NCBI GenBank assembly: GCA_031213475.1
Contig: JARUPZ010000026.1
Coordinates: 2,644,095-2,708,094 of the forward strand
Direction: 5' to 3'
Origin: Nereocystis luetkeana
Taxonomy: Eukaryota; Sar; Phaeophyceae; Laminariales; Laminariaceae
DNA length: 64,000 nucleotides
Below, one piece after another: positions 43,956 to 55,190 of this stretch; within the stretch, counting starts at the first letter, position 1; each line of letters starts with the position of its first letter. Position numbers and translations under genes: made by a program. The notes beneath the pieces were generated by a model. That model worked only from the letters and a program-made list of their open reading frames with translations. It had not been told where the DNA came from and ran no database searches.

Positions 43956-45057
43956 CAGCCAGGGCACGCCGCAAGCACGCTCGAGGTCGCCCTTGACATA
44001 GTCGAGGTCGGGGATGAACGATGAGGCAGTTTCGTCCCGTGATGTGAATCTCATATCGCGCTAGCACGAAGAACGTTAATAAAAACACGTCTAAGAAACG
44101 CTGAGGAGCGCTGAAAGCAAAGGGCCAACAAAATTATACTTAAATCTATATTCGTTCTGGTGTTGCTGCCGCAGTGCAAGTGCCTGCTGTGCGCGCCGAC
44201 ACCACCGCTACCGCCGCTACCGCATTTCCTGGGGCCGCGCCGCCGACGCGTCACCGCTACTGCGGCTGCGGCTGTGCTCCTGCGGTTGTCACATAGCAGT
44301 ACGTCTCCTTCGTGTTCTTGAAAAATGACTTTGATGCTGTGCTTCGCGATATCGACGGATATTTGAGGCGAGCTTCGGCAGGGGTGGCACGTTAAATTCT
44401 TGAGGCCCCTCACTCAACGAGCAATTTGATTCCACCAAAATCGTATCTTGAGAAACCATCAGGTGGCTACACGACGAATAATAATCCCATTCGTAGATAA
44501 AACAACCTATCGTGTCTAAGTGAGAGGGAGTTGTATAGCCCCTCAGTTCAGGCGCCCGGTCAGTCCTAGCGATAGTTTAGACTCAGACGTGCTACCTCTA
44601 TCCTAGCACGCGCCACGTATTTTTGCGATACGACCTTTGCTTTTGTTTTTGTGATTCGGATGAAATTTCGGCAATTCGTTCGTCGCGAACATATTCGGAA
44701 TAAAACCGGAATAATACAACAGCAATCACCATAAAAATGGAACGGCAAGTTAAGGGAGACAGAGGTGCGAACAGAGGCACAGCTGGACTGTCGAATCTCC
44801 ACATCTCCACTTCATAGCCGCTCTCGAAACAAGCACCATCATCAGCGGTAGGTGAAGTAGAAGCGGTTGTTCATCGTATTCACACGCACACGTAGGTATC
44901 CCTTCTATTTGTTTTGAAAGCGTTACTATTCCTGTAAACGGGGAACCACTCGCCCTTCTGTCAGAAGTCCAACCCCAACGCCGTACCTCAACATACCTTC
45001 GTAGAGGTTTACCAACCCAACATATAGGCACGTCGGACGACATTACTACTACTGTTC
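43956..45057. other. 3' flank of the unit 2 glycosyltransferase gene
   Basis: Identical or nearly so to 61777-62878. The minus-strand frame 44051-44413 (120 codons, ...IAKHSIKVIFQEH...) is the same in unit 3 but only partly conserved in unit 1, so coding status is unproven. Confidence 0.5.
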
Positions 45058-46155
45058 CTACGGCTTGAGGCGTAGTTCATCTGCATGACAGGCCACCATT
45101 TCCGGCAAAGAGAGTGCTCGAGTAGCGTCCAACCGAGCCTGCGCCCCCAATCTATCCCGGAGTGCTGAGTCATTGGCCAACGCCTCGAGGGCATCTGCCA
45201 GCGCCTTCGGCGTGGGCTCCGCCACCACCATCCCGTTCTCCAGGTGCCGAACCAGCTCCCCCGTGCCTCCAAACCCAAACGTCACCAACGGAACTCCCAG
45301 GAGCATGGCCTCCGGACCCACCATCCCGAATGTTTCTGGACTGATCGATGGTACAACGATAGCAGTCGCCCGTTGCACCTCACACGGCACGTCGTCGACC
45401 GGGAGGAACCCCTTGAAGTCAACGCTTGCGTTGAGGTCCCGCGCGAGGGCTTCCATGTGGCCTAGAAGGGAGCCTTTTCCTACGAAGATCCCCTGAGTAC
45501 GTCTCCCTCGCTTTTTCCCGTCCGCACGCCTTCTCCTCTGCAGAACGGCCATCGCACGAACGAACATTCCCGGCGTTTTGCAAGGCTCGAGCTGAGCCAC
45601 CATGATAAACGTAGCCGGTTGGAGATCGTCGTTGCCGCTGTCCTCAGTTTCCACTTGAGAATATGCCAGCGCACCATCGGTACTGTCTCGTGAGGGGGGC
45701 ATGCTTAGGGTTGACCCCTCGACAATATTACCACAGGATTCCGCCGCTTTCAGGACCCTTGCTGCGTCCATTACCGGGTGACAAACTTTGACTGGCAGCC
45801 CTCCAGCATTTCTGACCACCGCCGGGTTGTGTGCGACGTAGTGCGACGGCCCGATGAACGACGTGGCTCCCGAGAATAGCGGTGTCAAGTAACCCCCAGT
45901 AATGGCTCCCAGGTTCACCATGCGGGTGTTTAAGCCGGCTATTCGTGCCAGGTGTAGAAGGTAGGCGTCGGTGTCTAGTCCCCCGTTAGTCATCACCAGT
46001 GCGTCGAAGCCCTTGATATGGCGGTAGAGCCCCCCCAGAGCTGGCGCCAAGTCGGGATAGTCTGAGACGACGCCTTCCCAAGTCGTTGCTTTTGAGAAGA
46101 CGGGGTAGAGGAACGAACGAAAGGTACCACTTTCCCGTACAGCTGCATCGTGCAT
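45058..46155 (-). CDS. GT4 glycosyltransferase domain, terminal exon (unit 2)
   Basis: 365 codons plus stop, the same length as unit 1, with about 40 amino-acid differences by my count. Acceptor TCACTTGCAG before ATGCACGATGCA, so unlike unit 1 this exon begins with an ATG in frame. The SPETFGMVGPEA EX7E motif, GKGSL loop, MVAQLEPCKTP and GGTGELVRHLENG are intact. Differences concentrate in the first half (for example HSVAESS to GNIVEGS), while the donor-binding C-terminal half is conserved. The exon is open, but the gene is broken upstream (see the 46836-46984 entry). Confidence 0.8.
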   Translation of the reverse strand: MHDAAVRESGTFRSFLYPVFSKATTWEGVVSDYPDLAPALGGLYRHIKGFDALVMTNGGLDTDAYLLHLARIAGLNTRMVNLGAITGGYLTPLFSGATSFIGPSHYVAHNPAVVRNAGGLPVKVCHPVMDAARVLKAAESCGNIVEGSTLSMPPSRDSTDGALAYSQVETEDSGNDDLQPATFIMVAQLEPCKTPGMFVRAMAVLQRRRRADGKKRGRRTQGIFVGKGSLLGHMEALARDLNASVDFKGFLPVDDVPCEVQRATAIVVPSISPETFGMVGPEAMLLGVPLVTFGFGGTGELVRHLENGMVVAEPTPKALADALEALANDSALRDRLGAQARLDATRALSLPEMVACHADELRLKP

Positions 46156-46835
46156 CTGCAAGTGATGAATGCAGGGTTGGAAAGAACGCAGAAAACGTAG
46201 GGGCGTTGGTGTTGCAGATAATTCATCCATCGCCTAATTTGCCTAAAATAACCGGGATTGTCAGGGGCTCAGTACTGTTGTAAGGTGGTAGGGACAAGGG
46301 GCCATCACAACATTCAGCGCAGTGCACGTGTTTAGCGCCAGCAATCTAGCAACCCTAAGTCCTCCAGCGGATCAGAGCTGTGCTATCGCTGGCCGGGTGA
46401 CGATTTTTTCTCTGAGAATATCTTCACGTGAATATATTACCACACCCTCCCACCTGAACGTGATTGTGATATATATATTGTATAGCGCCATGTACGAACA
46501 ACTGCAAACACTAGGCGCAACAAAAAAAAACATGCCTGTACCTGGTGCCCGGTTGGCTATGCTGTGCAATATAGGCAAATTTACGGGATTCCAAACGATG
46601 TTGGGCAAATCTCCAGTTTAGGAGGTCCGCCAACCAACAAAACAATCTAGACCCGAAAGGGCCCCGTCTACCGTGCGTACGTGGCTTGGACTGCTGCTAC
46701 AGTAGGGAATCGTCACTTTTACACCCCTGTGTTTCTACCGCTGAGAGCCACTCCACCGAACGACCGAACACTATTCAGTTACGGTCTTCAAGCTTTCATG
46801 CCTTTTAGCTTCAAACTATGCACCGCCGTGAAATC
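46156..46835 (-). other. intron 2 of the unit 2 copy
   Basis: Shorter than in unit 1 by about 190 bp. Shares the TACCTGG-type motif near 46540 and GACCCGAAAGGGCCCCGTCT. No further exon seen. Confidence 0.5.
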
Positions 46836-47008
46836 TTCGTAGGTTTCGTTGGTTCGCTCACCTCCCTCGAAATAGTGATGCAAATGCGTTTTACTTCGCC
46901 CACCTCGTTCGTAAAAATATCTCGCATGGGTAGATCGCCGGCTGCATAGGGTGCGAAAGAAGGAGCGGGCGAATCGGCAACCGGTTACCATGAAGATCTC
47001 GAAACAGT
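46836..47008 (-). pseudogene. middle exon remnant, acceptor lost and stop gained (unit 2)
   Basis: Aligned without gaps to the unit 1 exon. The acceptor GGCTGGTTAG has become GGCTGGTTTG, so AG is gone, and codons CGG CAA have become TGG TAA, an in-frame stop. The downstream part is still coding-like (ADSPAPSFAPYAAGDLPMRD...ICITISRE) with intact donor GAG|GTGAGC. The nearest other AG (TTTCGAG) gives the wrong phase and also runs into a stop. Skipping this exon would shift the frame of the next. The outer limits of this entry are approximate. Confidence 0.6.
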
Positions 47009-48174
47009 TACAAACCAGCCTATTTGTGTTGGACAGCGAGTTGTCGTTAGATACATTTTCCGAAGGGACTGGGGAGGAGGACTTGCCCCTGGGGCCTGGA
47101 GGGAGTAGGGTCAGGAGAAAGAGAACATGGAGATGCCTCTGACTTTCGTAGTCGTTGTTGGTTTATTGGAAACACCGTTTCACGCTGTGGCTTTTCGTGG
47201 TCTCGATTTTGCTGTCACTACTTACAGTAACTCATCGTGTTTTCGTTTGTTGCCACTCTAACTGTAAACATTATCGGAAGGAAAGGGAAAAAAGAAAACT
47301 CAGAGAAAGGTGACACGCAACATATGGCACCCCGGTGTTAAAGCTGCTCGCCCTGATAATCGACGCGTGCTACGTTAAGGGTAGCACGTTTGGGTCAAAC
47401 AGTTCACACCTTGGACAGATCAGGATCTAGATCATTTAGCAGTTCATCACCTGCCGTTGTGAGAGGCTGTGCAGAATCTGCATTGTACAGGTCCGACCCA
47501 GGAAGCATGTGTTATATAATGAAAAATGTACGGACCCCACCCGGCAGCACGCGCTAGATCATACAAGATCGCGAAAATATGATATGTCTGCCTTGAAGGA
47601 TATCAAGCATCAAGTAAGTGGGAATCAAATATCTGTCCGAGGCGCGTTTCTGATATACGGGGCTCCTCAGCGGAGGAACTACTCAGTCTCATTTTTTGTT
47701 TTGGTCGACGACATAATTCATACCTTACCTGGGTCGTGGGATTGTTCATCAGATTGGCCTTGTTTTTTTCCCCTGCGAAACCAGTCTTTTTTTTTTGTGA
47801 AGTGAAGATTCAAGTCAGGAGCCTCATGAAATTTCGCTGCGCCCCTACTTAAGCATGGGTCCATACACCAAGCGACGCCACGTGAGAGACTCGTATTTTG
47901 GCAAAGAAGTTTATGGGGCAGGGTGTATCCTTTTCTTACCGCAAAGAGCCATGAGTTCGCACAGCGGTGCGATCCCTTTGTCAGCGCTCGATTTTTCCAG
48001 AACGGGAAATGGTGCCAATATCAGTTGTTTCAAAATACCTGGCCGACTGCCTTCTGCAAATACATTGCTTGGCTCAAGCACTTTACCGTTGTCGAGAAAA
48101 CGAGCACTGAAAGGCCATCGTTCGAATTCAATGATCTGTACAGTATTTCTGTCTATCCCTTATTACAGTAGGGG

Positions 48175-49700
48175 CTACGCTTTTGAGCCCGCAAACTCCT
48201 CACTGCCGGGATAATTATGCATGCGGGTTACCGATGCATGTGGATGGTAAGAGATGCGAGGCAAGCAAAGGTGCGGCATAATATTGTGGATACGAGAAAC
48301 ACCCGAGATACGGGCTAGATATCATGCAAGGGGGCGTGCTACAGTAGGAGATACGATTTTTAGCCAACAAATCTCCCACTGGCGGGATGAGTATACATGC
48401 GGGATAACTATATATGCGGGATGGTTACGACTGATGCTGGGCAGATAGAGATGCGAGATTAATTCTAGATGCGAGAAAAGGCTTTGTAGAAGTTCGGGCT
48501 AGTTATTATTTACACGGGGCCGTGCTGTGGCAGGGGTTACGCTTTTGAGCAAATACATCTCCCACTGACGAAAACAATATATATGCAGGCTACCGATATA
48601 TTCGTGATGGTTAGAAATGCTGGGCAAATAAATATGCGGGATAATTCAATGGACGCGTAGTAACTAGAGATGCGGGCTAACTATGACACAAGGGGCCACC
48701 GAACGGTGGGGCTTACGCTTTTGAGCAAACAAATCTCTCGTCGACGGGATAATTATGTATGCGGGATACCGATAAGTGTGGAATGCTAAGATCTATGACA
48801 ATGGAAACGCGAAGTTCAAAAGTATTTTTTCAAACATATTGCTTTGAAAAAACAGCCGAAAATTTTCTCGTATCGCCGCTGTGGGGAAAAAAGAGATTTT
48901 ATTTTTATTTTTTATAATTTCCCCCCCAACGGCTGCAGGCGGCGCAATTTGTTTTTCTGCTTGCAAATTGTCAACACGGTGATCGAAACCAGCTCCTGCG
49001 ACGATCGACGCTCGATCTCGACATAGACTCAGCCCACGGCCATCCCGCTCGGTATCTAGCAAGGCCAACGAATATCGATGACGGCCTCGAAGATATCAGG
49101 AGAATCCATGGTCTAGGGGGCGAGAGCTTGCCGGCGGCGTCCTACGGTATCCTCCCAAACCTGAAAAAAAAGCCTATTTTTTGCCATTCGAGAGGGATGG
49201 AGAAGTTTTGTCGTCTGTTTTGTGCAAACCAGAAGCCAAATATTTTTTTGTCATACGCCTGGTCAGCTCCCGCTACATGACACCGGCCATGGTCTGAAGA
49301 CGGCGACCCTAGGGCTCACTCCGTTCAGAATCCATGACGCAATCGTTGGTTTTGTTGATCGATGTCTGTCGAGGAAATGGAATCTCGCCGCTTCGAACCA
49401 AAGATCGGCCTGAGTTTTTCTCAGACCGAAGTTGGCCCAAGATTTGCTATTTTCGGGCTTTTCCAAACGTTAGGAACTTTTGTTTTTTACGTGGCCCATA
49501 GGAAGAGTGTTCTAAACTATTTTGGCGGGTATCTTCAAAATTCGAGCTTTGTATTGAAACTTCGCTGTCCCACTGGCATAGGTCTAAGAGGTGCTGGGCA
49601 AGTAGATATTCGGGATAGTACTGTAGATGCGGGGTAACTATATAGGCGGGAGAATAATCATTCAAGGGGCCGTGCTGCGGTAGGGGTTGCATTTTGCCTC
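48175..49700. repeat. intronic minisatellite, ~180-bp units, split by a transposon (unit 2)
   Basis: Units start near 48175, 48350, 48530 and 48710. The last is interrupted after GGAATGCTAAGA and resumes with CTAAGAGGTGCTGGGCAAG at 49584. Unit order corresponds one to one with unit 1. Confidence 0.75.
48792..49583. mobile_element. 792-bp non-autonomous TIR element with 6-bp target duplication
   Basis: Flanked by CTAAGA at 48786-48791 and 49584-49589. The left end TCTATGACAATGG-AAACGCGAAGTT matches, inverted, the right end AACTTCGCTGTCCCACTGGCATAGG (imperfect, about 28 bp). The empty site is visible in unit 1 (GGTAAAAGGTGCTGGGCAAG, about 26166). No transposase frame; short open frames are not convincing. 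Confidence 0.75.
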
Positions 49701-50233
49701 CAGGCATTCGTGACTGATGATGCTCACCAGCCATTACAACTGAAGATCTATCACCTTGTATATATAAAAAAAGATAAGGTAGTTTGATCTGATGTGTATT
49801 TTTGCACAATATCAATCATTAGATAAGTAGTCCATCAGATCAAATTGGACACTTTCTTTCAAGGCCGGTGGTTGTGTGGGGTTTAAATTTCCTCATATAA
49901 AGAGCTCCAGGTGCTATAAGTTTCGACCGTCACGGGCGTCGTGTTGCATGCGGTAATACAGTCCTAATACGAATAGTTCGTGCAAAAATAGAGCCAAAAA
50001 TATCTAAAGTCCAAAATGTTTGTACTATGCACCTACTGCGCATTCTTATATGGCGTGCGTATCGCAGGTCGATGCGGCTCGCGGGCAATGCAACCGTAAC
50101 TCGACACAAACCATATTTAAAAAAACAGTCTTGGATAGAAACTGTTTGTCCGAACGATGCCAATTGTCTGTGAAATTAGGGGGTGTTCTCGATTTGCATT
50201 CGCTGGTAACCGCGTGATATAAAACATACTCAC

Positions 50234-51305
50234 ATGCGCATGACAGGTCTAGAATTGATGCCCTGAATGTGCCCGGTAGGTGCTTCATGAGGTGAAGCGT
50301 GCTGAGCTTCATGCCATCCACCGCAGCAAGATCGACAAAAAAGAGGACACGAGTATCCTTAGCTCCATATTTCTCCACCTCGACGCCGCTGCCTATGGAC
50401 CTGGGTGTCAGTACGGTTTCGCTTGTGGATCGACCCCGAATCATCTGTGTTTCTGCCGAAAATATTTCAAGTATCAGCACAGCCCTCGCAGTGCAGCCTG
50501 GTTGCTTTCGGTCCAACCGGTTCTCCTTGGTCTCTCCCGTATCTTGCTCAAATATACACGCCTCAAACACATGGGTACCCTCAATACCGTACGAGGTGTG
50601 GGGGAGGCGGATCCCCTGGATGGCCATTGTTTCCAAGGAGGTTGTCCGCACCTCTTTTCCGTCCATCGTTATCTTCACGCATAGCGCGGTCCCACGCGCA
50701 TTTTCGTCTGCGAGGTGCGCACCTGACACCTTGGACGCATTCCTCTCTGTCTGCCTCAGCTGTTCGCCTCGCGATAAACGCAGATGGATGTTACTGTAGG
50801 CAGCGCTGATGATAGAGCCATCCTGCGGAGAGACTAGCCTAGAGTTGTCGCTGGATGAAATGTACGACTGAGCAACTCTGCTGTCGTGATTCGCACGTGG
50901 TGAGTTGATGCCTTCTCGCGACTCAGCCAAGCCAAACACCAAGCGGGTGGTCCGCCCAGCCGATGTGCACACAACGTTCGCTCCGTCCCCTGCTGACCCC
51001 CCAACCCCTTCTGCCTCGGCGTGCGAATTCCAGTACTCGCTGTGGGGGACCTCATATGCCACACCAAGTCCATCCGTAGCGACGGGGTTTCCAAATGCTA
51101 CCCAGGCATGCCCGGTTTTGTCGTGGTGCATCTCGCAGCGCTCATCGTTTGCGTGAGACCACGAAACAATGCCTGCCTTGGGACTCGCGGTTCGCAGGCG
51201 ATACGGCCCCTCACAAGCAGCTAGAGTGCCCGGCAGCATCGAAATCGCCACCGCTGTACAGGCTGCGCAAATCAATGTCAATGCACAGCACGGGCAGACG
51301 GTCAT
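50234..51305 (-). CDS. first coding exon: signal peptide, N-terminal region, Ig-like domain (unit 2)
   Basis: 357 codons from ATG (51305) plus one base. Here the start codon is present: GTG ATG ACC where unit 1 has GTG ACG ACC. The signal peptide, SPQDGSIIS and TALCVKITMDGKEV segments and the first GT-B strand (TRVLFFVDLAAVDGMKLSTL) are preserved. About 47 of 358 positions differ from unit 1; many lie in the last hundred residues. Two replacements (G to D and N to D) fall in the strand and loop at the start of the GT-B fold. Product probably truncated because of the damaged next exon. Confidence 0.7.
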
Positions 51306-51735
51306 CACGGTTTGCTCCGGTTTGAAGAGACAAAATACTTATGATTATGATACGGGGTGACCTTCTACTTGTTCTTTCGACGCACTAAGTACACCGGTAG
51401 GTGTTGGAAACAAGTAGAGACAACAGTTCGCCAGACGACACCTCGTAGCTACATACATGCAGACAACACTACTACCACTCACGAACCCACCGCTTTTTTA
51501 AAAAACAAGGGCTGAATGGAGGCGTTTTTTTCGTTCTCGATTGGTGGCGGGTTCCATCGTGCGAGTTAGAGCAGGACGTCATCACGCGTTGCTCGTTTTT
51601 TACTTCAAAGGTCAGGGGGGGAAATTGTCGAAACAAAGTGACGATTACACTATGTACAGCATCGATCTGCCAAAACGAGACAGGCCGGGCGGCTGGGGTA
51701 GATCATAGGGGGTTGGGGTATGCCTGATCTACGAT
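51306..51735 (-). promoter_or_regulatory. conserved upstream region of the glycosyltransferase gene (unit 2)
   Basis: Matches 27907-28330 with a few small indels. The same potential acceptor ATAAG|TATTTTG lies at 51338. Most of the conservation is between 51500 and 51680. Confidence 0.4.
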
Positions 51736-51985
51736 GCAAGGAGATACGTACTACTGTCCAGTACGCGACGGCTCCAATTTCGGTTGGAGCTTGTGGCTTA
51801 TTGTGATATCAACGCTGAGCGCAGGCTCTTAAAGGTTACTATTGTATGAACCAGGTACGATTCAGAGTGGCCTACTTGTTGAACACATATTAAACCTTAC
51901 TATTGTATGAACCAGGTAGGATTTAGAGTGGCCTATTTGTTGAACACATAATAAACTGTAATGTCCGAAAACGTTATGAAAATAG
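51736..51985. other. spacer with short direct repeat
   Basis: A segment GGTTACTATTGTATGAACCAGGTA is followed after about 60 bp by CCTTACTATTGTATGAACCA: a ~65-bp tandem duplication that unit 1 lacks (one copy at about 28460). Confidence 0.6.
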
Positions 51986-53051
51986 AGTGTTTGCGACAGA
52001 GGTATAAAAAAAAAACTATACTTGCGCTAAAAAAAGTGAGTTTCCTTCCCTTCCCGATTTCGGTGTGTTTGCGAGTGAGATAAAACAAATCCTGCAGGCG
52101 ACGCCTCCGAAAGTAAGGAGGGAAGGGGGGAGGTGAGGCAAACGCGCCAAAAAAAACGAAAAACGAAAAAACAGCTTGGGAGTAGCAACGGCAGCCCAAC
52201 AACGTTTCGGCGGCAGAGTTGACAGCGGGGCCATCACTGCCAGCCCACGACTGCAAGCAGCAGAACAGCAAGCGGCAGCTAGCAAGCGCTAGCCGCAGCT
52301 AGAGGCAGCTTGAGCAACAAAAATAAACAGCGTCAGCACCAGCACCAGCAAGCACCAGCACCAGCACCAGCCAGCTTCCCTTTTTGGATTGTCTGCTGCT
52401 GCTGCTGCTGCTGCTGCTACTGCTTCTGGTGCTGCTGCTACTCCTGCTCCCGCTGCGCTCAGCCTACGCACGCCACACCGGCGGGCTCCGCTCCGCCGCC
52501 ACTGTCGCGGCCACTGCTGCCGCCGCCGCTGCTGCTGCTGCTCCAGTGTGGTGGAATCGAAATGATACACGAGCTGTCGCGCTCTGTGCGAGCACGAGTA
52601 GGAGTACGAGTGTGATTGCGAGTCCTTTTTTGGAACGAAGCATCCTCCACGTCGTCATCAAGTAGGCGAAAGCGTGTACCCTACGTAGCGGCGGCGGCGG
52701 CCCGCTGGCACAATCCAACGCCGGTCGTGCGCGCTATACTCAAGGTACACCTTTCGAGCCTCTGTGCTCCCAGCGGTTGTCGTGATGCGTACACCAAGCA
52801 GCATGGTGGAATGGAAGATGCTCGGTGTTTCGATCCTTCGAGATTTGAGATGATGCGTTCTGCGTCGGGATAATGCTCGGTGCGTGTAGGCCAATGAGAC
52901 AGAGAGCCAAAAGTTACCGCAACTTTTGATGAAATCCTGACTTCGCTGAAGTACTTTTTTCCGTTTTTTTCCGAAATTTACCTCAAAAAGTTACCTCGGG
53001 AGAAATTTTGGAGAAGTAATAAAAGTTTAAAAAAAAAAAAACGCAAACACT
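51986..53051. mobile_element. 1.07-kb element with AGTGTTTGCG terminal repeats (unit 2)
   Basis: Left end AGTGTTTGCG (51986-51995), right end CGCAAACACT (53042-53051), a perfect 10-base inverted pair with A/T runs next to both. Absent at the homologous point of unit 1 (TTATGAAACTCAGCC, about 28534). Interior GC-rich with CTG/CAG triplets (about 52200-52560), no transposase recognised. Confidence 0.6.
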
Positions 53052-54432
53052 ATAGGGTTTCCCCGTAAAAAAAGAAAGTCGTGAAGATCGTCGTCTCGCC
53101 AAAAGAAAGTCGTCTCGAGGTTACGCCGCTAAATTATATGTAAAAATTCAAAAACCTAGAAATTTTACCACGACGAAAAAATCTGACGAGAGGTACTTCT
53201 ACGGCATATTTTTTTTCGTCGTGAGGATGAACAGCTGCGAACAGACCGCAGCCAGGCCGTCCCCATCTCCCAGACTTGGCACCCCTCATCTCGTGTGCTG
53301 TAAGTAATCCACAGCAGCAGCTGTGCACCACGACGACATATACCGCTTCAACGTGTGGCCGGCCGGCACCGCGGGAGATAGATGCTGTTTTCTGTTTGTG
53401 TGAAACCCATCTACAGCTCTGCGCTGATCGCATGTTGAGTTCCTTGTCGACGAGAGGAAACATGTCACGCAGCAAGGGGCATGCAACCAACCACACCAAC
53501 AGCGAGCGCAAAAGACATTCCCTTTGCACTGGCACCCCGCCGAGCCGAGACCATCGCCAAGGCTGTGGAGAGCCACAGCATGCCGGACTGGGGGTCGAGG
53601 GGGGTGGCGTTGGGCCTCTGAGGGCGACCGGGAGCAACAGCTCTCCAGTGCGTCTGGATGATAGCTTTGGCTCGCTGGGACGCTCACCGGAGTTGGAATT
53701 TTTGGGCACGAGAGGTGGGGGAGCTGCTGCTGTGGTTGGAGGTCCGAGCGGGGTGGAGGAGGCAGATGAAAAGGACGAGGATGATGAGCAGGGGGGGGAA
53801 TAACGCAGGCGGCGGTACCGCAGCAGGTTGTGCTTGAGGTTGTATGTAGCGGGTCATCGGGGCATATATTTGGCGTTCGTACGAGTATGATGTACGAAGA
53901 AGCAGGACGGAGGATCGCTCCAACTATATGGTTTTGCGTTTTTGAAGCTTGCTGTCCAGATACGAGTGTTTATACCACTACAGCAGTAGTAGTAAACCAG
54001 GTATGACCCCTGATGGTGGGTTTGCTGTATGTACTCGTACGTCCGGCACCTGCTGCTGTACGAGCTTCAGGGATACATACAGAAATCAACACACACGTGA
54101 TTGGACCCACGAATGGAAGGGGTGTACAACGGCAGTAGTAGCGCCAGTTGATAAACCGGAGGTTTTAGTCCTTGCGGGTTCATGCTTTGTATCTGGTAGG
54201 TGATGAGAGTATGAGGAATGCGCAATCGGCACAGGAAAAATAGTACCAGGTACCAGGTACCTGGTAGATGAAAAAGCGGGCCGAACGTCGAGATCTACAT
54301 CATTTCCGCAGACTACTCGCCAAACTGTGGTTCAAACGTCACGGCGAACTTCGCGACGATTTATTTTGCCGGAAAATAACTGAGACGACCTTCTTTCACG
54401 ACGTTTTTTAAAAATTTACGGGGAAACCCTAT
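53052..54432. mobile_element. 1.38-kb element with ATAGGGTTTCCCCGTAAA terminal repeats (unit 2)
   Basis: An 18-base perfect inverted repeat at both ends, with weaker pairing inward (GTCGTGA..GTCGTCTC). Flanked by ACT on both sides (53049-53051 and 54433-54435), a possible 3-bp target duplication; the left ACT is also the last three bases of the previous element, so this one seems to have inserted at its very end. The interior has overlapping open frames at 53134-53709 (minus, 191 codons) and 53276-53803 (plus, 175 codons, acidic C-terminus). I recognise neither; no DDE motif was seen. Confidence 0.65.
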
Positions 54433-54685
54433 ACTGTACTCAGCCTGAAATTCTTCGCTACCAAATCCTTAACACATGGCAAAGGCATGCCGCGTACTGT
54501 ATGTAGTCGTCGCAGCTGCGCACTACAAAAAAACGGTTGGGATCACCCCATCTGATATGCATATACATAGGTATAGGTACCCTCGGCCACTATTATATAC
54601 CTGGGTCCCACAACCCGACGCTCGCAGCAGTACAGCGTAGTACCTGGTACCAGTATATGTATCATACAGCCAACGGGGAGCTTAC
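54433..54685 (-). other. start of the intron after the secreted-protein exon (unit 2)
   Basis: Begins with the donor GTAAGCTCCC at 54685 and includes the TACCTGGTACCAGTATAT sequence shared with 28730-28760. The next exon was not identified. Confidence 0.5.
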
Positions 54686-55190
54686 CTGGACAGACGATTG
54701 AGACCATATTGTCGACTTCCTCGAAGATGGACGTGCTCTCGGAATACATCCTCCATCGTGAACTTTTGGACGGGGGTACGTTAGATTCACCTTCCACGAA
54801 AGCGCGAAATTGTGGTATGCTCAAGCCGTGTACCCCAATCGCCCACACACGCTCATCTACTTGCCACGAAAGCAGCAAATGTTGGGTGTCTGCCCAAGTG
54901 CCAATCCAAGCCGGTGTCCCGTCCATTTCAGTCAGCTCGTTGACCAAGGTGTAGTCCCCACTCAGCGGGCCCAGACCGTCGATTGTGATGATGGCGCATG
55001 CTGAGCTGAACTGAGCGCTTGGAAACACCTTTGCGGCTGCTGGATCCATGGCAATAGTAGCTCTCGATATAGGTCCGTCCTGCTGTGAAGCTGCGGCGAC
55101 CCTGACAAGCGCAGTCCCGCAGCACACAAGCAGAGTGATGCGGTACCACCACTTGCTTCGTACGAAGTCGTGCATAGCGGACCGCCACAT
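54686..55190 (-). CDS. secreted protein, first exon (unit 2)
   Basis: Unknown protein. 168 codons plus one base, starting MWRSAMHDFVRSKWWYRITL, the first ATG conserved between units. Residues 15-34 are hydrophobic and end VAAAS, as a signal peptide. The mature part has one recognisable module style: CAIITIDGLGPLSGDYTLV (65-83), then MDGTPAWIGTW, LLLSW and RVWAIGVHG, resembling small beta modules seen in secreted stramenopile and animal proteins (general knowledge, unverified). It ends ...VSIVCP with donor CAG|GTAAGC, phase 1. It lies 3.4 kb upstream of the glycosyltransferase exon on the same strand. It may be its first exon: the alternative acceptor at 51338 is phase-compatible. Confidence 0.6.

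Larger units (their letters stand above)
47009..50233 (-). other. intron 1 of the unit 2 copy
   Basis: Same layout as unit 1: GATCTAGATCAT motifs (about 47425), a partially conserved stretch 47830-48170, then the 180-bp minisatellite, here interrupted by the 792-bp element at 48792-49583. The donor GCAT|GTGAGTATG at 50233 is conserved. Confidence 0.55.

Noticed and set aside
53134-53709. 191-codon minus-strand frame as transposase
   Set aside because: No DDE/D residues in typical context and no similarity that I can name; listed only as element interior.
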